This document shows, piece after piece, positions 1 to 8,935 of a stretch of DNA of 48,895 nucleotides. The DNA is from Candidatus Dojkabacteria bacterium (GTDB lineage: Bacteria; Patescibacteriota; Dojkabacteria; JAHIVN01), in the NCBI GenBank assembly GCA_016932045.1, contig JAFGDO010000019.1:1-48895 (forward strand), in the 5' to 3' direction. The notes under the pieces were generated by a model. That model worked only from the letters and a program-made list of their open reading frames with translations, searched no databases and was not told where the DNA came from. The position numbers were made by a program, and so were the translations under genes. The number at the start of each line of letters is the position of its first letter. Within the stretch, counting starts at the first letter, position 1.

Positions 1-154
1 AAAAAAGAATTTTAGGATAATCTTGTACTGAGCGGAGTCGAAGTACGGGGTGTAGTTCCCTTCGACATGCTCAGGGCGAGCAGGTCTTAATTTGTAAAAA
101 AAGAATTTTAGGATAATCTTGTACTGAGCGGAGTCGAAGTACGGGGTGTAGTTC
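1..154. repeat. 58-bp direct repeat in front of tRNA-Pro
   Basis: Bases 1-58 and 97-154 are the same sequence, offset by 96 bp. Each copy holds an AT-rich stretch, a 22-bp imperfect palindrome (25-46 and 121-142; core CTGAGCGGAGTCGAAG), and the first 13 bases of tRNA-Pro. Only the second copy continues into an intact tRNA. After the first copy a second palindromic motif (CCTTCGACATGCTCAGG, about 59-75) follows at once. The repeat may extend left beyond the window. This looks like duplication of the tRNA 5' region combined with a REP-like palindrome. Confidence 0.9.
46..58 (+). pseudogene. truncated tRNA-Pro 5' fragment
   Basis: CGGGGTGTAGTTC matches the acceptor 5' strand and the first half of the D-arm of the intact tRNA-Pro at 142. 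It then stops at the D-loop position, where the palindromic motif CCTTCGACATGCTCAGG takes over. No anticodon arm or T-arm follows, so it cannot be a functional tRNA. Confidence 0.75.
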
Positions 155-215
155 AGTTGGCTAGAACGCACGGTTTGGGACCGTGAGGTCGTCGGTTCAA
201 GTCCGACCACCCCGA
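142..215 (+). tRNA. tRNA-Pro (anticodon TGG)
   Basis: A full cloverleaf can be folded. The acceptor stem CGGGGTG pairs with CACCCCG, with A as discriminator. The anticodon stem CACGG/CCGTG encloses the loop TTTGGGA, giving anticodon TGG. The T-arm is GTCGG-TTCAAGT-CCGAC. The C1-G72 pair is typical of bacterial tRNA-Pro. CCA is not encoded. A palindromic repeat ends exactly at its first base, and a truncated copy of its 5' end lies 96 bp upstream. Confidence 0.96.
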
Positions 216-299
216 TTTTCTTTTTAAATATATCCTAATTCCTCGATTTTATATATACCCCACCCTTCTGATATAATTATAGGACATTAACCATGCCAT

Positions 300-1733
300 A
301 TGGAGACTATACAGACAACTGAAATACAAGCTGCTGTTTTTTCCAGGCTTGCAGCAATTACAAGTGGGGCTATGTTTATGCACGAAAGCCCTAGACTCCT
401 TACTGCTTCTTCAGAACTATCAAACGATGTAGCTTTCTTTCGCGACGAAACTACAGGACAAGTACTTACACTTATAGGAGGTCTGCAAGTCGCTGACTTT
501 CAATTAGGATTTCTTCCAGAATCATTACCAAGTAATTCCGAACTGGCAGCAAATTATGTCAGAATTCTTGCAGAGCTGAGATCAGCTCCAAGAGGAACAA
601 TTTCACTAGACCAAGCAGCCTTCATGCTGTCACAAGTTGAAGGGAAAGGCAGAACAGAAAGCTTTCATGAACCAAACGGCTGGAAAGGAAAACTATATCA
701 GCTGGATGCGCGACAACACCTACTTGTACTCATCCTTCAGGAAATTGTTCTACATTCCATGACTCGATATGGTCTTATTGAAGAATCAAATGAGGGATTT
801 AAACAAGCGATAAGAGATAATCGTATTCCCATATACCTACTAAACAGGATGAAAGTGTTAGGAAGGCCTACACCAGAAGAAAAAGACAAATTCCCAATCA
901 CCTTTTCTACTCGACAGCCTGAAGCTACATATGATAAGTGGTGTAGATACTTCCAGACAGAAGCTCAAAAAGCACTTTTACATCATGGTATTTATGAATC
1001 ACATGAAATAGAGGCCATGCAGCTTAATGTCCAATTTGCACATCTGCTTCTTGCTGGTATACCTCATCCAACTCCTTATCTAAGTCATATAGCAGGTTCG
1101 CTAAGTTTCGATATGCGAAGTTATGAGTTAGGAGAAAAGCCATTCCCAAGTATTGGTTGGGATTATAAAGTAAGATATAGACCCGAACAGGTCCATAGAG
1201 AAATAACATTAAATTTCGATCCGTTATCGTATTGTTTTGAGGCAATAAGCGCGCTAAATATTACAGATATTTTGCCGATCGTAGAAAGACTGGGGTACAA
1301 AGAATTTCTAACCGGAACTTGGCTAAATTCCGGCGCGGGGACAGGAATAGCGCTAGAACTCTGCATGGCTCCTTTTGGAATCGATGTGATACATATTGAT
1401 AGAAATCCTAAAGCATGGAGAGATTATCTATTAGCTGGCGGTGATCCAGATAGATTTGTTTTAGGAGAAATAGCTAATTGCACCACTTGCATAAGAACAA
1501 CACTTGGTACAGCTCTTGCAAATGGCTTTTTCTTGGTACATCCTTCAGGTGATACGCTGATAAGAGACACCTTCATGCTGGTAGACAAATTTCTTACGCC
1601 TGGAGGACTTATTCTTGCTATTATCGATCAAGAAGATGAAAGATTATACCGTGAGTTAGGCTTTGAAAAATTGCCTTATCGCCATGCCAACTGCTGGTTA
1701 TATCAAAATCCAACCGAGGTAATTAACGTCTAA
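300..1733 (+). CDS. Uncharacterised protein with C-terminal SAM-methyltransferase-like domain
   Basis: I do not recognise the first 330 residues of this 477-residue protein. The C-terminal part looks like a class I SAM-dependent methyltransferase: a glycine-rich motif I (NSGAGTG, residues 343-349), an acidic residue ending the second strand (VIHIDRN, D367), and a late segment LTPGGLILAIID like the post-motif strand of Rossmann methyltransferases. No signal peptide or membrane segment is visible. The ATG at 300 follows a TATAAT box at 272-277, giving a short leader; no clear Shine-Dalgarno site is present. The gene stands alone between tRNA-Pro and a DUF3795 gene. The substrate cannot be deduced. 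The methyltransferase call is moderate; the coding call is strong. Confidence 0.8.
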   Translation: METIQTTEIQAAVFSRLAAITSGAMFMHESPRLLTASSELSNDVAFFRDETTGQVLTLIGGLQVADFQLGFLPESLPSNSELAANYVRILAELRSAPRGTISLDQAAFMLSQVEGKGRTESFHEPNGWKGKLYQLDARQHLLVLILQEIVLHSMTRYGLIEESNEGFKQAIRDNRIPIYLLNRMKVLGRPTPEEKDKFPITFSTRQPEATYDKWCRYFQTEAQKALLHHGIYESHEIEAMQLNVQFAHLLLAGIPHPTPYLSHIAGSLSFDMRSYELGEKPFPSIGWDYKVRYRPEQVHREITLNFDPLSYCFEAISALNITDILPIVERLGYKEFLTGTWLNSGAGTGIALELCMAPFGIDVIHIDRNPKAWRDYLLAGGDPDRFVLGEIANCTTCIRTTLGTALANGFFLVHPSGDTLIRDTFMLVDKFLTPGGLILAIIDQEDERLYRELGFEKLPYRHANCWLYQNPTEVINV

Positions 1734-1862
1734 AGAAAGAAAACTTCTCTTAAAACAATAATCTGTTTATATAAAAAAAGATAATGTATACTATCCCGAA
1801 CGAGCACTTAATTATGGAGTATTCTTATTAAGATTACTTAACACATTAAAATTATTATAAAA

Positions 1863-2309
1863 ATGGCGAACAAAGATGAAAAAATAATAGCTTACTGTGG
1901 TCTATGCTGCCTAGACTGCCATGGCTATCAACAAAAAATTCCTGATCTTGCAAGAGATTTGCGTAAGGAATTAAGGCAATCCAAGTACAAGAAGTTCGCA
2001 GCTTTCCTTTCACAAAACAGCTTTGGAAAAGCATTTAAGAATTACGATAAGTGCTATGAGGTATTGGGGTCAATGGTAAGATTTAGATGTCATAAGGGTT
2101 GTAAAAACGGAGGCGGGCCACCTTTTTGTAAAATAAGGAAATGTTGTCAGAAAAAAGGTATCGAAGGCTGTTGGGAATGTGAAGTATGTGAAAAGTGTGA
2201 GAAGCTCGATTATCTAAAACCTGTTCACGATGAAGGACATATTAAGAATTTGAGAAGACTTAAAAAGAAGGGTACTAAAGAATTCCTAAAAGGAAAGAGA
2301 GATTGGTAG
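1863..2309 (+). CDS. DUF3795-like cysteine-rich protein
   Basis: This 148-residue protein opens with a YCGLCCLDCHGY motif, which matches the start of DUF3795 proteins (consensus CGLxCxxC). It carries about 16 cysteines, clustered at residues 12-19, 59-92 and 95-115 (CEVCEKCEKLDY). This suggests one or more metal sites, zinc or iron-sulfur. The C-terminus is lysine-rich. DUF3795 has no established function to my knowledge. It is monocistronic, with an AT-rich upstream region and no obvious ribosome binding site, and it ends with TAG. Confidence 0.8.
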   Translation: MANKDEKIIAYCGLCCLDCHGYQQKIPDLARDLRKELRQSKYKKFAAFLSQNSFGKAFKNYDKCYEVLGSMVRFRCHKGCKNGGGPPFCKIRKCCQKKGIEGCWECEVCEKCEKLDYLKPVHDEGHIKNLRRLKKKGTKEFLKGKRDW

Positions 2310-2352
2310 TATTTAATAAATAGTGAAAACACAACTCTAGGCAATATTATAG

Positions 2353-3324
2353 TCATCCATAATAAACTCTCAGCATCCTGCAAATTGAAAGACCAATCCA
2401 GTATGGGACAGCTTTTCTATTTGGATTTTTGTCGCTTCCATAACCTGTTGGCCAAAGACCACTTTTATCCTGATTCTTGATAAACCAACTTAGCCCTTTG
2501 CTAATATCTGGATCATTTTTCTTTAAACCGATCTTACCGAGTGAATCTAATGCAGAAAGTAGGTGTGACCACCAAAATGGATATTGAAACTTTGTCCAGC
2601 AAATGGCAGATTTATGATCCGGATACTTATCCGGTTTAAAAAACCTTGTCTTTAAGAGTTTACCTGCTTCCACAACCTCTTTTTTTCTTGCGTAATCAGG
2701 GTGGTTAGCAAAGGCTCTTAATACTATATCAGTTACAAGATGTGAAAATGGCTTGGATCTGTCTGGTTCAAGTGTTTCTTTTGCCTCATACATATCCCCA
2801 AGAGTCTTTAGCCTAGTACGAACCGGTATCACCCAGCCTCCATCGTCCTGTCTCATTGTAAGTAACCACTCAAGACACTTAACCACCTCTTTCTCTTTTC
2901 TATAACCAGCCTTTACAAGTCTTTCTACTATTGATGCAGAATAATTTGGTGAATATTGATTGGCATAGATTCCTCTAAAATCACCTTCCTTCGTTTGAAA
3001 GGTAAATAAAAACTCTGCAGCCTTTTTTATTGAGAGGTGACTCCTGTCAAAGCCATACATTTCAATGAGTACGCCAATCTGTCTAAATGTTTCAAGTTTA
3101 TCGTAGGCACGCTGGAGTTTCTGGGGAGTAGGATACTTCCATCGACCGTCTTTTTGCTGCCTTCTTAAGATTCGCCTTGCTTCAGGAAGATCCCAAAGCT
3201 CCTTTACAGAAATATCCTTCTCGTCTTTAAGATCTCTTCGCACAAAGAAATTCAGAGCAGGTTCGTCAAGTGATAAAAGCGTGGGAAGTAGATCATATTT
3301 TAATACCTCTAGCCATTTACTCAT
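2353..3324 (-). CDS. Squalene-cyclase/prenyltransferase alpha-toroid-like protein
   Basis: The 323-residue protein has several QW-like repeats typical of terpene-cyclase and prenyltransferase alpha-alpha toroids: QQKDGRWKYP near residue 55, QTKEGDFRG near 110, RQDDGGWVIP near 157 and NQDKSGLWPTG near 285. The DxDD catalytic motif of squalene-hopene cyclases is not visible. It is also about half the length of those enzymes. It may therefore be a non-catalytic toroid or an enzyme of unknown specificity. It has no signal peptide. An isoprenoid-synthase-like gene lies 0.5 kb away on the same strand, but the desulforedoxin gene stands between them on the other strand. Confidence 0.75.
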   Translation of the reverse strand: MSKWLEVLKYDLLPTLLSLDEPALNFFVRRDLKDEKDISVKELWDLPEARRILRRQQKDGRWKYPTPQKLQRAYDKLETFRQIGVLIEMYGFDRSHLSIKKAAEFLFTFQTKEGDFRGIYANQYSPNYSASIVERLVKAGYRKEKEVVKCLEWLLTMRQDDGGWVIPVRTRLKTLGDMYEAKETLEPDRSKPFSHLVTDIVLRAFANHPDYARKKEVVEAGKLLKTRFFKPDKYPDHKSAICWTKFQYPFWWSHLLSALDSLGKIGLKKNDPDISKGLSWFIKNQDKSGLWPTGYGSDKNPNRKAVPYWIGLSICRMLRVYYG

Positions 3325-3426
3325 ACTTAATTAGTAACATTTTTACTCTTCACAATATAATAGAATGAAAGGAAAATAAAAACAAAAGAATTCCTATCAC
3401 CTTTCAGCCATCAGCTCGCAGCTTCT

Positions 3427-3476
3427 GGCTATCTGACTATCCAACTATCCCTCTATCTAGCAATGCAACAATAAGA
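3427..3476. repeat. CTATCCAACTATC-type intergenic repeat
   Basis: A degenerate tandem of about 9-11 bp units (CTATCTGACTATCCAACT and onward) lies in the 298-bp gap between 3325 and 3622. Similar runs occur near 4870-4910, 4998-5013, 22006-22032, 24233-24266, 45711-45745 and 47118-47153, always intergenic and mostly near gene 3' ends. The rest of this gap is AT-rich and holds the promoter of the next gene. Confidence 0.6.
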
Positions 3477-3584
3477 CAATATAGCAGATTGGAAATAGAA
3501 GATTATAGATGCACATAGCTATAGCATCCACCCATACAAAAATATAACAATTCTCATTTTACAATTTTCACAACTTTTCCTTTA

Positions 3585-3593
3585 TGCTACAAT
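3585..3593 (+). promoter_or_regulatory. Extended -10 promoter for desulforedoxin
   Basis: TGCTACAAT is an extended -10 element (TGn plus TACAAT) 29 bases before the desulforedoxin ATG. No good -35 box at 17 bp spacing is seen, which is usual for extended -10 promoters. Confidence 0.45.
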
Positions 3594-3622
3594 GACTGTT
3601 AAATAATTCTTAATCAACCGTT

Positions 3623-3760
3623 ATGACAGAGCCTGACCAAGTCTACAAGTGCAATATCTGCGGAAATGTTGTGAAGGTCTTAGAGCCTGGGGCTGGACAA
3701 CTAGTCTGCTGCGGGCAACCGATGGAACTACAGGATGGCAAAGATAAGGAAGCAGAATAA
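3623..3760 (+). CDS. Desulforedoxin (small rubredoxin-fold iron protein)
   Basis: This 45-residue protein closely resembles desulforedoxin, the small Fe(Cys)4 protein that also forms the N-terminal domain of desulfoferrodoxin. It has CNICG (C10, C13) followed by LVCCGQPM (C29, C30), the exact CxxC plus CC spacing of that family. Desulforedoxin works as a homodimeric electron carrier, often in superoxide or peroxide reduction. No superoxide reductase domain follows, so this is the free-standing form. A natural partner in the window is the rubrerythrin at 24.4 kb. The gene is shorter than usual annotation cut-offs and easy to miss. It has an extended -10 promoter and no clear Shine-Dalgarno site. 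Confidence 0.88.
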   Translation: MTEPDQVYKCNICGNVVKVLEPGAGQLVCCGQPMELQDGKDKEAE

Positions 3761-3845
3761 TTATCTTACACCCAAATACTATAGTAAATTTCACATAGAA
3801 GTACTGCAATTCTCGGCTACTAAGGAAGAATCGTTTTATCGGTTA

Positions 3846-4757
3846 CTAGGTTAATTCACAGTATCCCCTGAAAACTCGCATCACACCTCTTGCGAAACTA
3901 ACCGTATGAAATCGCGCCAAACCCCTCTCTTCAATTCTTTGTTCTATTGAATCAGTAAGTTGATTGACAACTTCATTAACCAATCCAATAGCTCTCTTTA
4001 AAGCCATATCAAATTGAAGACCAGCCTCCTGACTCATCATCTCACGTGCAAGTACTATTAAAACATTTCCCCTTCCTTCCGCAAGATCATCACCAATCGA
4101 CCTATAATCTGTCAGAATTCGTGTTAAAACATTTACATCAGAAACCACATCCCAGAATACTCCTGCATATTGCGCTTCATTTACTTGTAATGCTAAACCT
4201 TCGCAACACATATCAAAAGCTTGAGAAGCGTTGACAATTGCTAGGTATTTTTGAGTCTGAGGGAAGGAAGCCATTCTCTCAACTTCTACTCCTGGAAACT
4301 CGTATTGGTCCAAAAGCCTCATCAATATACCTGCATCACTCATTCCGGGTTTAAGTCGTTCCTCAATTAGCATTGCATCCCAGACCTGCCCTATTCTTGA
4401 TTCAAATAATGTATAGATTCTCAAGAAAACCTCATTATAAATACCAATGGTTGTAAGCCCATCTACAAGTTTGACTAATCCCATCCTGTAGCCATCATTT
4501 AATGATGCAGCATTATCAGATGCCTCAGATATCTCATCTAGCAGGAGAACGGTCGCCCCAACTGAAACTACTGCTTGCCAGGATAGTAACTTATCTCTAG
4601 AACCAAGCTCAGTCCCAGAAACTGCAGCAGCAAAAATTTGCGGCATAATACCCGCCGTTGCAGGCATCGATCCTGTTATCCCTTGAACAACTTCGCCTAT
4701 TCGAGTCCCAACCTTCTGAACAGGTCCTTGAAGAGCTATATCTAGTTCCTGTGTCAT
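3846..4757 (-). CDS. Helical protein with isoprenoid-synthase-like features
   Basis: This 303-residue protein appears all-helical and has no membrane segment. Two acidic motifs sit where trans-isoprenyl diphosphate or terpene synthases carry their metal-binding motifs: LLLDEISEASD (D74-D81) and IGDDLAEGRGN (D223-D224). Their spacing of about 150 residues and the flanking helices fit the class I isoprenoid synthase fold. The motifs are not canonical (no DDxxD, and NSE is only approximate), so catalysis is doubtful. A cyclase-like toroid gene is nearby. The alternative is an unrelated uncharacterised helical protein. Coding is well supported; the family call is weak. Confidence 0.7.
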   Translation of the reverse strand: MTQELDIALQGPVQKVGTRIGEVVQGITGSMPATAGIMPQIFAAAVSGTELGSRDKLLSWQAVVSVGATVLLLDEISEASDNAASLNDGYRMGLVKLVDGLTTIGIYNEVFLRIYTLFESRIGQVWDAMLIEERLKPGMSDAGILMRLLDQYEFPGVEVERMASFPQTQKYLAIVNASQAFDMCCEGLALQVNEAQYAGVFWDVVSDVNVLTRILTDYRSIGDDLAEGRGNVLIVLAREMMSQEAGLQFDMALKRAIGLVNEVVNQLTDSIEQRIEERGLARFHTVSFARGVMRVFRGYCELT

Positions 4758-4859
4758 ATGTATATATCAATAAATACAACCTAGATTATATCAGCACAGC
4801 CTATAATTATTCAATATAGTAGATGGAGAAAAAGAAGTAGAAGTTGTGAGTTATGAGAT

Positions 4860-5012
4860 CACGCTTAGCGATAATCAACTATACAACGATATAACAATCA
4901 TCTATCTATTTATCCTGAGCCTGCTTGCAATGAGTTTACCGAATTACCAAAGGACAATCTCCAATCTATTCGCTACTTGTCCTGAGCGTAGTCTAAGGAT
5001 CTAGCTATCCAA
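4860..5012. repeat. Degenerate intergenic repeats
   Basis: The 278-bp gap between 4758 and 5035 has no gene. It holds two runs of the CAACTATAC/CTATCCAACTAT repeat (about 4870-4912 and 4995-5013) and degenerate REP-like motifs (TCCTGAGCCTGCTTGCAATG near 4913; TTGTCCTGAGCGTAGTCTAA near 4977). The second resembles the palindromes that flank the tRNA genes. Confidence 0.55.
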
Positions 5013-5035
5013 CTATTTAAGTATTCACTTCTTAC

Positions 5036-7426
5036 CTACTTCATTCTCGCAATCTTCATTCTCGTTTTAATAATACTATCCGGTTCAAGCGACATTGAGT
5101 CAATCTTGTTCCTTACAAGGAACTTAGCGAATTCCGGATAGTTTGAAGGTGCTTCACCACAGATGCCGACTGATCTTTGATACCTATGAGCGGTTTTTAT
5201 GAGATCCTTCAGCATTCTTTTAATAGTCGGATCTCTCTCATCATACAAATGGCTAACAAGCTCACTATCGCGATCAAGGCCTAAAGCAAGTTGGGTCAGA
5301 TCATTTGTGCCAATACTGAAGCCGTCAAATATCTTTGAGAATTCATCTGCCAATACAACATTGGAAGGAATTTCACACATTACAAGAATTTTAAGTTTTT
5401 TGTGGCTTCTTTGTAGTCCATTCTGTGCCATTAGTTTCAGTACATCTTTACCTTCTCCAATGGTTCTGCAGAATGGTACCATTACTTTTACATTATAAAG
5501 TCCAAATTCATCACGAACTTTTTTCAAAGCCTCACACTCTAGTTTAAAAGCCTCCTTGAACCGCGGATGATTATACCTTGATGCGCCCCTAAAACCTATC
5601 ATCGGGTTTGATTCCTGTGGTTCAAAATACTCACCTCCAATCATATTTCTATACTCACTTGTTTTGAAATCTGACAGCCGGACTATAACCTCTTTTGGGT
5701 AAAACGCTGCTGCAAGCCTTGATATACCTTGAGCCAGCTTTTCAATATAAAAGTCTTTACCATCTTCGTATCCTACAGTTAGTTCCGCTATCTTGGATTT
5801 AGCCTCAGGATCTTTCACTTTTCTTGGATAGATTAAAGCATTTGGATGGATTTTTATATAGTTTGATATGATAAATTCCTGACGGGCAAGACCAACGCCA
5901 TCATTTGGCAAGAATGAGTATTCAAAAGCAAGCGACGGATTTCCAAGATTCAACATTATCTTAGTTTTAGTCTTTGGAATTTTTGCTAGATTAGTTTTTA
6001 ATATTTTAAACGGAACCTTGCCATCGTATACTTTCCCGACCTCACCCTCTGCACAACTTACTGTAACATCTTTATATTTTGCCAAGATACTCGTCCCATT
6101 TTTCGATCCGACAATACAAGGGATACCTAGTTCTCTTGATACAATTGCAGCATGACAAGTTTTTCCACCGGAATTTGTAATTATAGCTGCTGCCTTTTTC
6201 ATAATCGGCTCCCAATCAGGATCTGTCATCTCAGTTACCAAGACATTTCCTTTTTGAAACTTTTCTATACCGGTCACATCCCTTATCACTTGTACTCTGC
6301 CCAGTCCTATCTTAAAACCAATCGCAGTACCCTCAAGAACTAGTTTACCTTTTTTTGTAAGCTTATACTCTTCATACACATTCTGCTTCTTTTGAGTGTG
6401 CACTGTCTCAGGCCTTGCCTGAACTATAAACAATTTATTCAGCCGGCCGTCTTTTGCCCATTCTATATCCATAGGCATCTTATAATGCTTTTCAATTAGA
6501 TCTGCCCATTTGCCAAGCTGTACAATTTCACCATTTTCTAGGGAGAATTTTTCACGATCCGTTTTTGAAACCACAGTGTTCTTAGTTGTCTGGCTACCCT
6601 CAAGAGAGTAAATCATCCTATACTTTTTAGAACCCAATTCTTTCGATATGACAGGATTGAACTTAGTGCCGAGCATAGGCTTGAAAACTATAAATTCATC
6701 TGGAGTTATACGTCCTTTTACTACATTCTCCCCAAGTCCCCATGCGGAATTTATAAGAATCACATTTTCGAACCCTGACTCAGTGTCGATAGTAAACATC
6801 ACACCGGCACTAGCCTTATCCGACCTAACCATTTTTTGTACTCCAACAGATAAAGCTACACTAAAGTGATCAAAGCCTTTGTCTTCACGGTAAGAAATAG
6901 CTCGGTTCGTGAATAATGAAGCGATACATTTTTTGCAGCTTTCAATAAGTGCGTATTCACCACGGATATTCAGGTATGTTTCCTGCTGCCCAGCAAATGA
7001 AGCTGTTGGTAGATCTTCGCTTGTTGCAGAACTTCTAACTGCCGTATCAACTCCGTAAGAATTGTACTCCTTTGATAACTGCCTGTAAGCCACTCTAATA
7101 GCATCCTTCAATTCATCTGGTAGTTCCTCTTCCATGATAGCCTGTCTGACTGCATACCCCTTTCTTGCTAAGTTTCTCACATTGGAAGTATCTAACCCTT
7201 TTAGAATTTCCTGGATCTTGATATCAAGCTGTTTTTGGATAAGGAAGTACCTGTAGGCATAAGCGGTTAACGCAAAACCATTTGGGATAAGAATACCGTT
7301 GGGAGTCAGTTTCTGATACATCTCACCAAGTGAAGCGTTTTTTCCACCAACTAAAGCCACATCTTTATTTGTTAGTTCATTAAACCAAAGTATGAATTTT
7401 TTTGATTTAGGCAGTTGCTTATTCAT
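5036..7426 (-). CDS. ppsA: Phosphoenolpyruvate synthase
   Basis: PpsA converts pyruvate, ATP and water to PEP, AMP and phosphate, the gluconeogenic bypass of pyruvate kinase. At 796 residues it matches the usual length of about 790. The order is an N-terminal ATP-grasp domain (LVGGKNASLGEM near residue 26; RSSATSEDLPTASFAGQQET at 131-150), the phosphohistidine swivel domain (GGKTCHAAIVSRELGIP, catalytic H425), and the C-terminal PEP/pyruvate TIM barrel (FSIGTNDLTQLALGLDRDS). It lies downstream of pyk on the same strand with a 50-bp gap, so the two opposing enzymes of the PEP-pyruvate node are probably cotranscribed. This is typical of CPR bacteria that run a shortened glycolysis. Confidence 0.96.
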   Translation of the reverse strand: MNKQLPKSKKFILWFNELTNKDVALVGGKNASLGEMYQKLTPNGILIPNGFALTAYAYRYFLIQKQLDIKIQEILKGLDTSNVRNLARKGYAVRQAIMEEELPDELKDAIRVAYRQLSKEYNSYGVDTAVRSSATSEDLPTASFAGQQETYLNIRGEYALIESCKKCIASLFTNRAISYREDKGFDHFSVALSVGVQKMVRSDKASAGVMFTIDTESGFENVILINSAWGLGENVVKGRITPDEFIVFKPMLGTKFNPVISKELGSKKYRMIYSLEGSQTTKNTVVSKTDREKFSLENGEIVQLGKWADLIEKHYKMPMDIEWAKDGRLNKLFIVQARPETVHTQKKQNVYEEYKLTKKGKLVLEGTAIGFKIGLGRVQVIRDVTGIEKFQKGNVLVTEMTDPDWEPIMKKAAAIITNSGGKTCHAAIVSRELGIPCIVGSKNGTSILAKYKDVTVSCAEGEVGKVYDGKVPFKILKTNLAKIPKTKTKIMLNLGNPSLAFEYSFLPNDGVGLARQEFIISNYIKIHPNALIYPRKVKDPEAKSKIAELTVGYEDGKDFYIEKLAQGISRLAAAFYPKEVIVRLSDFKTSEYRNMIGGEYFEPQESNPMIGFRGASRYNHPRFKEAFKLECEALKKVRDEFGLYNVKVMVPFCRTIGEGKDVLKLMAQNGLQRSHKKLKILVMCEIPSNVVLADEFSKIFDGFSIGTNDLTQLALGLDRDSELVSHLYDERDPTIKRMLKDLIKTAHRYQRSVGICGEAPSNYPEFAKFLVRNKIDSMSLEPDSIIKTRMKIARMK

Positions 7427-7476
7427 TTAGGCAGAATTTCAAATAAAACGGAATTACCCCTCATTATAAAATGAAT

Positions 7477-8880
7477 TCAACTAACTATCTGCTCAACTCT
7501 ATTTATCTCAATCATATTCGTCTCTCCCTGATTCATTATATTCGCACCAGCTACAACAATGACAAAGTCAGCATCAGATACATACCCTTTGTTCTTTGCC
7601 GATCTTACAAGTGATTGAACACCAGTATCTCTTGTTGACGAAGATTCCTCCATAACATCGGCAATAATTCCTCGGGACATAGCCAGATGTCTTCTTGAAA
7701 TTTCGTCCTTTGTAAAGGCAAAAATTAACTGTCTTGGTCTAAATCTTGCTATTGTCTTTGCCGTTGTTCCTGTTGCAGTTGCTACAAGTATTTTATCAAT
7801 AGGCAGAGTTTCGCATGTATCCATTACAGCTTTAGCAATCGCATTTGTTGTAGGTTTTGCAGAGGGAGAAGGCAGTCTACTAATCGGTTCAATATTTTTT
7901 TCAATCTCAAGAGCTATTCTTCTCATAGTTTTGACTGCTTCCACCGGATGTTTCCCTGTACTTGTTTCTGCAGAAAGCATAACCGCGTCTGTTCCATCGT
8001 AGATTGCATCTGCAACATCATTTACCTCCGCCCTTGTTGGAGTAATATTTTCTGTCATAGATTGAAGCATCTGAGTTGCCACTATACAAGGTTTTCCAAT
8101 CTTGTTGCACTTTTCAATGAATTGCTGCTGTAAAACTGGAACTTTTTCAGCCGGTATCTCAACGCCTAGGTCGCCTCTTGCTATCATCACTCCATCCACC
8201 TCATTCAAGATATCATCAAAATTGTTTACGCCCTCCAGATCTTCAATTTTTGCTATTATTTTCGTACTGCTTGAACCTGTCAACTTTTTTATAGCACTTA
8301 CATCCCTGACATTCCTTACAAAGGATGCTGCTATAAAATCAAATTTCAGCTTCATCGCTGATAATATATCTTCATAATCTTTCTTAGAAAGATCGGGAAA
8401 TTCGATGTGTACACCAGGAATATTTACAGTCTTACTTCTTTTTAAAACTCCCCCTTGTAAAACGTCACAAACCAACTCGTCTTCTTTCACTTCTATAACC
8501 TTAAGTTTCAGAAGACCATCGTCAATAAGAATTATTGATTCAGTAGGTATTTGGCTCGCTAAGTTGATATCTGTTTCAGTAACTAGATACACTCCTGAAG
8601 TAACTTTTTTAGTAAAAAGAGAAAACTTCTTTCCATTTTCAAGGACCTTTTCTTCTTTAAAATCTGATACACGAATTTTGTGACCTTTGGTATCCATCAT
8701 TATAGCTACAGCACTAGAAAGTTTTCTAACCTGTGTTGAAACCCTCTTTAATTCTGCATAATCTGCAAATGAAGCATTTATCCTGGCAACATTAACACCA
8801 TTATCTATCATACTTTTCATTATCTTTTTATCCCAGCTTGCTGGACCAATTGTTGCTACTATCTTCGTCTTTTTAATCAT
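7477..8880 (-). CDS. pyk: Pyruvate kinase
   Basis: Transfers phosphate from PEP to ADP in the last step of glycolysis. The 467-residue protein has the family hallmarks: [10 protein letters not shown] at the N-terminus, MDTKGHKIR (Asp-Thr binding K+ and phosphate), KIEDLEGV with the catalytic Lys and metal-binding Glu, ARGDLGVEI, and [32 protein letters not shown]. The usual NFSHG near residue 35 is changed to RINASFADY. The Arg, Asn and Ser positions are kept, but the Phe and His are not. The C-terminal allosteric domain is present. It is the first gene of a likely pyk-ppsA operon. Confidence 0.95.
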   Translation of the reverse strand: [467 protein letters not shown]

Positions 8881-8935
8881 CTGAAATCAAAAATAAACAT
8901 ATCACTTGTAATCAGTATAGCATAAGGAGTAGAAG

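Noticed and set aside
3427-3476. CRISPR-like array in the CTATC repeats
   Set aside because: Units are about 10 bp, degenerate and lack unique spacers. No cas genes are in the window.
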